Of a DNA stretch of 34,813 bases, positions 27,449 through 34,813 are shown in pieces. The notes under the pieces are model-generated. The model ran no database searches. It was not told the DNA's origin and saw only the letters and a list, made by a program, of their open reading frames with translations. Position 1 is the stretch's first letter. Each line of letters begins with the position of its first letter. Location: contig JABANP010000539.1 in NCBI GenBank assembly GCA_013115135.1, positions 1 through 34,813 on the forward strand. The letters are read 5' to 3'. A program made the translations under genes and the position numbers. Source of the DNA: Perkinsus olseni. Taxonomy: Eukaryota > Perkinsozoa > Perkinsida > Perkinsidae.

Positions 27449-27470
27449 CGACTCCGCGAGTCGGACTCGC
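27449..27470. repeat. 14-bp palindromic scar, one mismatch
   Basis: The target octamer is CGACTCGC and its inverted copy is GCGAGTCG. The first hexamer reads GACTCC. Confidence 0.8.
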
Positions 27471-28181
27471 AGGCTGAGAGAGCTCGCTCGTGGCCGAAAG
27501 CGCCTTCGACGCTTTGGGGTCAGCCAGGCTCGCCACAGTGGAAATGATTGCTGCACATGCGAGAATAACAGCCCCGGAACGAAGCTCCGTGAAAGAAGGC
27601 CGTGAGTCCCAACGTGCAGAATACTCGCGAACCTCCTCTGAAGTCTCGTCCGAAATGATACTTGCTAGTTCGAGGGGCCTGGGACGGCCGGAAATGTTGT
27701 TGGCTCCGTGCCGATTCTGAGCCGAAACTCAGCCTCGCTCAGCACATTACAGCCCACTTTCGAGTAAAAACTCGCAAATCTACGCGATAGTCGTATCAAA
27801 CATCAGTTCAGCGGGTGACAGTGCGGCATGTGACATGCAGCGTGTTCAAACACAGTTCTTCAGTTGTAGCTTCCGTTTCTGAGAAAATACATGACGATCA
27901 AAGTCCGGATGGAACCACTTAACAAAGCAGCCCCCGAGAAAGGCGGCGCTTATTGCTTGATCGTCTACCACACGAGTTGACCATGTTAAACGTCCTCTAC
28001 TTGGCTCAACATGCTCGTTCGTTCGCTGCCTCGTCGAGGAGATTTCGTCGCCCCGATAACTTACTTTCTTCCGTCAGTTCGCTGTAGATTCGCTCATTCG
28101 GCGATCATGGAGGACTCGTTCTCTGCGAGATTTCTGAGGCAGAAATGTTGCAGGGCTCGCTGGGGACTCCAAGGCCGCCAT

Positions 28182-29450
28182 TTACTCGTCTTCAGCCAGG
28201 GCATCGTAGAACTCCTCAATTTTTTCACCCTCGAGACATTCGGTCCCGTCCCCACCTCTGGATACCACATGCACATAGCTCGCCACGTAAATAAGAGTGC
28301 TACCGACGGTACCGAATGGTATCAGGCCGAATAAAATCACGACCAGCCCGGGGTTCCAGCTCAGCCATATGAGCTCCCCTATCGGCTCGGGCAGCGTACC
28401 CGACATCATTCCGGCTACAGTGCGATCGGCGAGAAATGCCGCGCCTTGAAGAACAGTGCCCCTCCCTTTGCCTCGGAGAATCTTCGCGACTCTCGTGTCC
28501 TTCTCCTGGGCTTTATTAAGTGCCCCGGAGACACCAAATTGTTTCCGGAAGTCCCGCAGGCGAGCTGACATGTGAAAGCCGACCACCAACCACCACAGGC
28601 ATGTGATGATCATAAATATCAGCCAAGCCTGAGAAGATCGAGGACACGAGCATGATACAGTGGACTTCACAGGGTGGAGCGGATCAACACAGTAGGCACT
28701 TCAAGTCCGGCGGCAGGAACTTTTCGAATACGTTTTCAATAGTGCACGACGACGATGTACACCTCTGAGGTGTCAGCTCACGCGCAACCCATTTACTCTT
28801 GTCTTACTGAACCAGCTAAGGCTACTACGGTCTCACCTTCCCAAGCTGCGACTTAGCCCTGCCGGGTTCTGTTACGATAACTGCGCCAGCCAGAATGAAA
28901 TCGCAAACTACTAATACGTAGAGGACGAGCGGAGCGTAATCGAACATGAGCGGCTTGATCATGGGGTGCTGAGAGGGAATAAAAATCAGATTCGAGATTT
29001 TACGTGTCGTTGATGACTGTCATGAGTGGCTAATAGCTACAGGCTGTAAGGATGACACGTTCGGAACGTAACGTTTCGTTCGACGGCCCAACAGCTCATC
29101 GAATTGCTAAGGACGGCGTCATTCGGTAGAAATACTCGACGGCAGGGATAGAACGAGAAGCCGTTCGAATAGCAGACCAGCAACGTTTCTACTACGCCAG
29201 ATGACCATATCTTTTAGCCTATTACAAGCATAGTGTTCTCATGGAAGTGCACGTGCCATCTCCATGCGATGTCAGAGAAAGTTACGGCGAGGAGGATGAG
29301 CATCACAATCAGCATCCCTGTCCGGAGACTCAGCCCGAAGCAGGTCCCTGACGAACGACGAACGCTCATAACCCTTGCCGACTGAACGCCAGACGCGAGG
29401 CTGCATGACAGATCGCCTTCTCGGTTACCTGCGTTGAAGCTGCGAATCAT
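28182..29450 (-). CDS. Spliced four-TM membrane protein, unknown family
   Basis: Exons on the minus strand are 29450-29226 (start ATG at 29450), 28968-28837 and 28628-28182 (stop TAA), giving 267 residues with all junctions in phase 0. Donors are GTAATA and GTGAGA. Acceptors follow pyrimidine-rich tracts (TTTTTATTCCCTCTCAG, TCGATCTTCTCAG). The first exon may itself contain an 81-nt in-frame intron (29428-29348, GTAACC to GTCAG), which would give 240 residues. Hydrophobic segments are GMLIVMLILLAVTFSDIAW, APLVLYVLVVCDFILAGAVI, AWLIFMIITCLWWLVVGF and GLVVILFGLIPFGTVGSTLI. The loop after the third is basic (HMSARLRDFRKQFG) and the C-terminus is acidic (EKIEEFYDALAEDE). It is a small multi-span protein, possibly tetraspan-like; the family is not recognised. 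Confidence 0.75.
28759..28780. repeat. 14-bp palindromic scar, one mismatch, in an intron
   Basis: The target octamer is ACACCTCA and its inverted copy is TGAGGTGT. The second hexamer reads CAGCTC. It lies inside the proposed 208-nt intron 28629-28836 of the membrane-protein gene. Confidence 0.8.
29056..29077. repeat. 14-bp palindromic scar, two mismatches, in an intron
   Basis: The target octamer is CACGTTCC. The inverted copy reads GGAACGTA, and the second hexamer reads ACGTTT. It lies in the proposed intron 28969-29225. Confidence 0.5.
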
Positions 29451-30394
29451 CCCCGCTGGGGCGCACAGTCGTTAGTTGGTTAATCGAATGAAAAACACTG
29501 AGACAAAAACTATCGAAACAGGGGACAGTTCTGGCGAGGCTGACTAATGCCTGGGGAGTTAAGGATGAAGAGTTCTATACTCGAATCAACCGCGGTTCGA
29601 TTCATACTCTGAGGAAGGCATTTCCTCTTGGTCCGATCAGCAGCGATTTTCAGTGCAACTTTCACCGATAGAATTCCGCTATCAGATGGAAAACTGTTAT
29701 TATCATCGACAGCGGGACGATAGAACGCGAGGAGCAGCGACCACGGCTGTAACCGTCTAGGAGCAATAGCATACGAGCAGCGATATCCAAATATTCTTGA
29801 AGACCACTATTGTGTAAAATTGGCGTGATAGCCGGCGCCCTTTGTGCTGAGAGACGCGGCGATTATACCATGTACACCACGATGTATAAGGAAGGCTTCC
29901 ATTGGTATCCATACATACCCTCGCCCGGGATTGAACCTGGGCGGGTGATGAGAGCAGTGCGAAGCCTTTGAAGCACGCATACGCGACGGGCCTGCCTCCT
30001 AATAGATGCACTTTTCGTGCAATGTGCAAGAAATATCTGCGCCGCTTCGACGATATGATTGTTTCTTTCTTCTTCTTCTCTACCCTTGTCACCGGTCTTT
30101 GATTTGTTCAGAATCGTAGCGGATTGAGGCAGACTTGGTACCGTCGATGGTGGTGTTGACGATGATAATGTTGTTAATTGTCTGATGTGGGATGCGCCTA
30201 CTTCAGTACAAGAATCTCAAGTAAGATTTTCAGAGTAAAATAGAGATTCTCGAATCGAGAAGTTTCATTTTGCTCTGAAAAACTCCTTCCCACCAGCGCC
30301 GAGAGACCACCTTCAGTGAACGGACTCTGAACATAGTTCGCGTCATAGCAGCTACCGTCATTTCGCTGCTTCCTCGTAGTTGAGCTCCGTTCCA
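29451..30394. other. Intergenic, no gene seen
   Basis: This lies between the divergent starts of the membrane-protein gene and the acidic-protein gene, so it should hold both promoters. A T-arm-like GCCCAGGTTCAATC on the minus strand near 29930 is not part of a foldable tRNA. A weak scar lies at 30240-30261. Confidence 0.5.
30240..30261. repeat. 14-bp palindromic scar, two mismatches
   Basis: The target octamer is ATCGAGAA. The inverted copy reads TTCTCGAA instead of TTCTCGAT, and the first hexamer reads TAGAGA. Confidence 0.55.
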
Positions 30395-30874
30395 ATGACT
30401 GTTCAAAACACCACCGATGGCTCGCTGAAGAATATCGGTGAAGGGTCCGCCCCTCCAAGTCTACTGATGAACGCCACGCTTTCTGACACCTCTAGCTCTG
30501 ATTCGGAGTCCTCTGTGTCCACGCCACGCGCCGAGGGCCCTGGCGGAAGGCCCAACTTCGGTCCCGTCCCGAAAGTCGACGACCTTCTCTCACGCGTGAA
30601 GACTTTCCTCTCGACCCCAGCGGCCCCGGCAGCAGCTGGACAGGCCAATTGCGACCCCGAAGTGGTCCGGGACGCTTCGGGTGGTGAAGTGCGGCTTCGC
30701 GAAGAGTCGTCCCAACCGACTGAGCAAGCAGTTGAAATCGATGTCACGGCCGGGGTCTTCGACGTTCGAGGCGACGCCAATACGGTCGAGGAGGAAATGA
30801 GGAGGAAGAACGTTCCCGTGGTCGCCGCCAAGGGGGGTGAAGGGAAGCTCATTGAAGAGATGCACGATGAGTGA
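30395..30874 (+). CDS. Acidic, Ser/Pro-rich protein, 159 aa, probably disordered
   Basis: The ATG at 30395 is used; the only in-frame upstream candidate is TTG. The product has a Ser/Asp cluster (SDTSSSDSESSVS, about residues 31-43), a Pro/Gly segment, one predicted helix (VDDLLSRVKTFLS) and a charged C-terminus rich in Glu/Lys. There is no signal peptide and no transmembrane segment, and third codon positions are GC-rich. The antisense frame 30852-30403 is almost as long but low in complexity, so I prefer the plus strand. It could be one exon of a larger gene, although no flanking splice sites stand out. Function unknown. Confidence 0.5.
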   Translation: MTVQNTTDGSLKNIGEGSAPPSLLMNATLSDTSSSDSESSVSTPRAEGPGGRPNFGPVPKVDDLLSRVKTFLSTPAAPAAAGQANCDPEVVRDASGGEVRLREESSQPTEQAVEIDVTAGVFDVRGDANTVEEEMRRKNVPVVAAKGGEGKLIEEMHDE

Positions 30875-31458
30875 TCTTTTCTGTATTACTTTTACTACCA
30901 CGTCTACTACAGCTTCCTCGTCGTGTGACTTGTGTTATTTAGCGAGACTATGACCTCTCCGTGGGAGCGGCGTTGTGCAGTACCATCCCCTGTACATCCG
31001 TCACACGATCGCGCTGAACAGATTTTACTGTCGGTATCTTATTTGTGATAAACTTGAAATTACTCGGCGTAGTTCGACACTTTAGTACCGCATGGACATT
31101 ATTATTTCACAACTGTTGCAAGCGATTGAACTGAACCCTCAGGGGTCGTATGGGGTGTGGTTGTCTGAGCTTCCATAATACACGAGATCCGTCTGAGCTG
31201 TATCGAGATTATTGTCCGTCGCTCGTTTACTCGGCCTGGCTCTACTGAAACGCGACATCATCACTACGACTCACACACACATCGAATCAAGAGTGTTTTG
31301 GCATAAGCATGATGAACATAACATCGACTTGAAAATAAATGAGGAGATTCCTCAGCGCCATCGCGCAAGTGAACCTGAAAGGAAGATGCTCGTGGCCATC
31401 GCGAAACTGAAGATGGTCCGAGTTCCCGGAAAGACTTACTTCATACCATTAACCACGC
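30875..31458. other. Converging 3' flanks, no gene seen
   Basis: The plus-strand acidic-protein gene and the minus-strand 11-exon gene end on either side of this stretch. A 99-codon plus frame (31212-31511) overlaps the last exon of the minus-strand gene and looks like chance. Confidence 0.45.
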
Positions 31459-32765
31459 TTATACTGACTTCCTGTACCCATCTCTCCACCAGTTCCTTCT
31501 CTCACGGCTGACATAGGAAATACCGATGAGTGGTTTTTAATTTCAGCATACCATCACTTACGCTGTATAAGACTGTCCCGGAATGAAGTTCCTTCCAGCC
31601 TGCACAAAACCGTCGGGATGATTGCCGCAAAGACCAACGGTTACTCACTCTCTCACGGATATGCCCCTTGACCTGATTGATCAAAGATTCTCCATAGGTG
31701 GGGACCGGAGTGTCATCAACGGGCTTGTCAACCTAGCAGGAGGTCATCCGTCGGCGGTGACACGGGGAGGTGACACAGACCGCCCAGCACATATAAGAAC
31801 AGAAGCACCGACTGGCAACACTCAATCTCACCTTGACTGGAGGGGCACGCCTTCCTCGGGTGATTCTTGGTTCGCTGAAAGGAAAATTCATCAGGCTAGG
31901 ATCGATGATTGCTCACGAGAGATGCTTCCTGAAGTTCACCCAGCGCTCCGGCATCTGGCCTTCCGGGGCCGACATAGACTGAAGCAACAAGGCTTAGTTG
32001 TGAAGCGACGAAATCGTCGATGGATGGTATTGAGAGATCACGAGGCTGGCTGGACTTACGCGTACGGGCGCATTCCTTCCACGAACAATGCTCTTTCTCT
32101 GAAGACACGAAGGGATGGAAATGCAGCCCGCAGGAGTCGAACTCGGGCAGCTGGGGCAGTCCGCTTACTGTTTCGCGAATATTCGGGTACTGAGATAAAA
32201 AAACAATCAACGCCCGGGACTTCAACGTAGAGAGGGGACTTGGCTTTCGCGAGAGCGGTGACACGCCCGTCTGGAAGGGCCTACCTTCTTCTCTCCCAGC
32301 ATTTGCTTAACAGCCTTCTTCATACCGAACGAGGGGAACTGAGAGGAGAGGATCCGCCACAGCGGTCGTGGGAAATGTAGATCAAGCAGCGACCTCTGAT
32401 TCTTACGTCATTCAATATCTGAACAAACAGAAAGAGGCGAAGTGAGCCAAGCATGAGCGATGGCACTTTTGAAGGACTCACATCATCAACCTCGGCTTTG
32501 TTCTCCAGGTAGTCCTGGGCTTCTTCAGCTGTCAGGTCTGGGTACTAAAATGAAAAGGGTAATTTAAGAAGAATCGGCCTCCCTCCTACTTGTTCGCGTA
32601 TCTGAGGAGGAACAAGGGAAAAGGCCACAGACGACAGAAGGATGAAGGTTCGCTCACTGCCTCCGAGAAGCAACATACCTTGTCCACTTCAGAGATATTT
32701 TCTGTTGAAGCTCCAACGACCGCCAGGAAGGTGAGGATGGTGAAGATGACGTTCCAATGAAGCAT
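31459..32765 (-). CDS. Secreted protein from 11 small exons, 183 aa
   Basis: Minus-strand exons are 32765-32679, 32544-32482, 32418-32407, 32338-32285, 32189-32169, 32098-32060, 31978-31917, 31874-31832, 31732-31649, 31599-31562 and 31507-31459. They total 552 nt and the phases agree at every junction. All ten introns are GT-AG and 42-134 nt long, with donors such as GTATGT, GTGAGT and GTAAGT and pyrimidine-rich acceptors. Exon 1 encodes a signal peptide (MLHWNVIFTILTFLAVVGA). The mature protein starts acidic (STENISEVDK, EEAQDYLENK) and becomes strongly basic (TRGRRAPPVK, RNWWRDGYRKSV). Exon 3 is a 12-nt microexon encoding ILND. No domain is recognised; the exon chain was built by eye and needs transcript support. 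Confidence 0.7.
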
Positions 32766-33081
32766 TGTTACCGAACGATCTGGGGATGATGTGGTATGTA
32801 AACCCGCGCTGTGAAGGAAAACCGCGTTTCGCTCAACTGTGACAACCTCGCTCGGCTATTAATATTATCACTCGCCCTGGAAACGGGGTACCTCGGGACG
32901 CGTGGGTTAATGTCTCGCTGGAGTACTCAAACTAAGCTTTAGCTGATTGTCCACCTCTCACAGCGCAGCGCATACTTAGTTGAGTCTGGGTGGCGCAAGA
33001 AGACCCATCCCAACTGAGTCGCTCCTGTCGCTTTGGCTGGGTCGTGTTGTTTTCTCATGTTTCGATTTCGTCCTCGCCCCT
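32766..33081. promoter_or_regulatory. Divergent promoter region, 316 bp
   Basis: Two predicted secreted-protein genes start on opposite sides of this short interval, so it must hold both promoters. TATTAATATTATC near 32859 is AT-rich, but I cannot assign it as a core element. Confidence 0.45.
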
Positions 33082-33966
33082 ATGTCCGTCCATGCTGCTG
33101 TTTCCACTGCTCTGTTGGCTACTACCCAACTGTTGGCTTCGCCACCGAGACAGGTGGAGGTGCTCTTTGCTAACTACCTCAGCGCCGAGTACGTACTGAT
33201 ACCCGCAGATCGCCCTGAGGCGGCCGGAACGTCCAACGGCGTTGTGGACGAACAGACCTTCGGCAACGCGAGGAACTGGGCGCATGTGCCAGTGAGAAGA
33301 GGGAATCTTTTCTTAGTCGAAGACCAGATGGCGGGCCCGGTGGAGAAGGCGATTATCCTCAAGCAGAGTCGTCATGTAACGGAGGTGTTCAAGGCGGATG
33401 TGAATGTAAACGGAGAGTGTTTCGCCAACGTTGAACGCATTTCCCCGGCCGAACGACACGATGACGTCGTGCACTTTCCCTACGCAAGAACGGGAGACAT
33501 CGAGAACGAGTTGGATTTCCTTTGCCGGAGTAGCGGCTTCTACAGATTCCGCCATGCTGCCTTGAGTGAGCCCGCGGACCTCTCCTCGGAGTACGTGGGT
33601 CAACGCGAAGATATCTTCAAGCTCGTCTTGGACGCCTCCTCGGCATACAGTCTGCAGTTGTCTCCGAACTACAACCTGATCCCCAAAGGTTCCATCGCTT
33701 ACATGCCTTTGTGCCGCGGCGTGCTCGCTAAGGTTACCCTCAGTGAGGGAAGCAGTGGCAAACCGTCGTTTTACGTCCTTTTGACGAAGATAGAGGTTGA
33801 AGCGATGAGCAGGAGGCGAAGCTTCGTCAGATCGCTGACTCCGAAGCACCGTAGAAGCCCCCGTGTGATGTCTGTGTACGATAGTATGGACTGCACGCCC
33901 GACGATTTCACCGATAATAAGATCACCATTAACAACTTCCGAGAGTGGGATGTGGCACGTCGTTGA
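33082..33966 (+). CDS. Predicted secreted protein, 294 aa, unknown family
   Basis: The frame is open from 32980, but the ATG at 33082 places a signal peptide (MSVHAAVSTALLATTQLLA) at the start and is preferred. The mature part begins SPPRQVEVLF and is mixed alpha/beta, with Cys in GECFANV, DFLCRSS and MPLCRG and near the C-terminus (SMDCTPDD). A basic patch (SRRRSFVRSLTPKHRR) lies near residues 240-258. Single exon, stop TGA, no transmembrane segment. It is divergent from the 11-exon gene, 316 bp apart. I do not recognise the family; an extracellular role is inferred from the signal peptide. Confidence 0.75.
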   Translation: MSVHAAVSTALLATTQLLASPPRQVEVLFANYLSAEYVLIPADRPEAAGTSNGVVDEQTFGNARNWAHVPVRRGNLFLVEDQMAGPVEKAIILKQSRHVTEVFKADVNVNGECFANVERISPAERHDDVVHFPYARTGDIENELDFLCRSSGFYRFRHAALSEPADLSSEYVGQREDIFKLVLDASSAYSLQLSPNYNLIPKGSIAYMPLCRGVLAKVTLSEGSSGKPSFYVLLTKIEVEAMSRRRSFVRSLTPKHRRSPRVMSVYDSMDCTPDDFTDNKITINNFREWDVARR

Positions 33967-34813
33967 TGAGCCTCAGCCGAATGGATGATCGTGCCTTGTC
34001 CTTTCGCATTAGTAGTTGCTGTCAATGGTTGTGATGATATTCATGTTCTTGTTAACGATGTGGTTGTTGTTGTTGTTGTTGTTGTTGTGTGTACTCTCCC
34101 TTGCGTTGCAGTGACGACCGTTACGCGAGCAGCATGCTATAAGCCTTAGCGGCCGAGTAAGGTGTCGTAAACCATCTATCGGGTGAATCTCAGTCCGTGC
34201 TTGGTCGCAAAGAGGTGTCTAACAACCGTTCTCGTGGAGCAAACGGTTGAGCTCGGTGCGGGCAGAAGGAATGATGTGATGCTTGGTACTACCAAGTTGG
34301 TAGGGGCTGTTCGATCCTCGGGGGTTGACTTTCTCACCAGCACAGAACATTCGAAATCAAGGCAAAAATTGGCGAATTGCACTCACGCAGATTTGCTTCA
34401 GAAGGCATAGATCATAAGGAGTGTTTCAGTCGCTGAGTTCGGGAGATTGTAGGGAGTTTTTGCCGCGGCTGGGGAGTGAACCGCGAGCCGGTACGTCACT
34501 TGTACTGTCTTGAACCCTGTCTAGGGAGTTGCGGAAAGCAATGGATGGCTGTTGTCGGCCCTGCTGCCTATGGATCGTGTCACCACGCTTATAGCGATGA
34601 GCGCTAAAAAATGATTCTGATGAGAGAACTGATGATGACTTGGGGGTGTGAAGCTGCACGAATAGTGTGTTCAATTCGTGAAGATTTTCCAGGAAAGGAA
34701 TCCAAGGTTCACTCTGGCAAATTGCAGAGGTGGCAGCGCCTACCCCAAGGCGTACGAACTGATCCGCCTCGAGCGTGCCGCGTTTATAAGCGAGAAGTCA
34801 TCAACTGGAAGAG
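33967..34813. other. 3' flank, microsatellite, no gene seen
   Basis: A GTT microsatellite occupies about 34062-34088. AACCGTT/AACGGTT forms a hairpin near 34225-34250, and a perfect scar lies at 34282-34303. A 75-codon plus frame (34183-34410) runs through the scar and is not treated as a gene. Confidence 0.5.
34282..34303. repeat. 14-bp palindromic scar, perfect
   Basis: The target octamer is CTTGGTAG and its inverted copy is CTACCAAG (34289-34296), between two TTGGTA hexamers. The hexamer is the same as in the scar at 282-303, although flanks differ. Confidence 0.9.

Larger units (their letters stand above)
26768..28181. other. No convincing gene
   Basis: This contains ATGCTAC/GTAGCAT near 26878-26908, scars at 27301-27322 and 27449-27470, and several unassigned short frames. 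The last part is the probable 3' untranslated region of the minus-strand gene that ends at 28182. Confidence 0.5.

Noticed and set aside
27825..27846. Possible further palindromic scar around GGCATGT
   Set aside because: It has three mismatches to the rule; at that level chance matches are expected.
29920..30005. tRNA-like T arm (GCCCAGGTTCAATCCCGGGC) on the minus strand
   Set aside because: No D arm, acceptor or foldable anticodon arm could be found around it, even allowing an intron.
30403..30852. Minus-strand 149-codon frame
   Set aside because: It is antisense to the acidic protein and is low-complexity Ser/Pro sequence. The plus strand has the better start and composition.
34183..34410. 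75-codon plus frame near the right end
   Set aside because: It runs through a perfect 14-bp scar and has no recognisable domain.
1..34813. CRISPR arrays, bacterial operons, riboswitches
   Set aside because: No regularly spaced identical repeats other than the 112-bp array. Introns and eukaryotic transposons indicate nuclear eukaryotic DNA.

Overview
The window looks like nuclear DNA from a unicellular eukaryote. It has GT-AG introns, TAA, TAG and TGA all used as stops, secreted proteins with N-terminal signal peptides, a pol III tRNA gene, and LTR, hAT and Harbinger-type transposons. An alveolate such as Perkinsus is my best guess. That rests on general style (short secreted proteins, tiny exons, many LTR elements), not on a diagnostic gene.

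Layout. 1-2716: a short LTR retrotransposon with a 704-codon ORF and no recognisable reverse transcriptase. 2750-4436 (minus): a hAT/DUF4371-type transposase pseudogene. 5879-6673: a secreted-protein gene. 7320-8112: an inverted-repeat cluster and a Harbinger-like transposase remnant. 8549-14645: a nearly complete gag-PR-RT-RNaseH-IN retrotransposon. Its 3' LTR is also the start of a second, truncated copy (14429-16689), which is fused to a 112-bp tandem array (16692-17155). 17156-23248: no convincing gene, but very rich in perfect palindromes. 23249-24871: a second secreted-protein gene. 25733-26767: one sound tRNA-Arg and two degenerate tRNA-like sequences. 28182-29450 (minus): a spliced four-TM membrane protein gene. 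30395-30874: an acidic, probably disordered protein. 31459-32765 (minus): a secreted protein assembled from 11 small exons with consistent phases. 33082-33966: a third secreted-protein gene, divergent from the previous one.

The main discovery candidate is a scar of fixed geometry. An 8-bp target T1-T8 has become T1-T7, then the reverse complement of T1-T8, then T2-T8, a net gain of 14 bp. I find 10 perfect copies, 7 with one mismatch and 5 with two mismatches in 34.8 kb. The sequences are unrelated, but the geometry is always the same. About 1e-4 perfect copies would be expected by chance under equal base frequencies. One copy has its empty site in the window: it is present in gag of retrotransposon copy 2 and absent from copy 1. 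Two others account for both frame breaks of the hAT pseudogene, and one splits the primer-binding site of the first LTR element. None lies in the proposed host exons. The 8-bp target and the complemented bases at both junctions resemble hairpin-type excision footprints of hAT-family transposons, but with the whole octamer inverted. I know of no named class with this structure.
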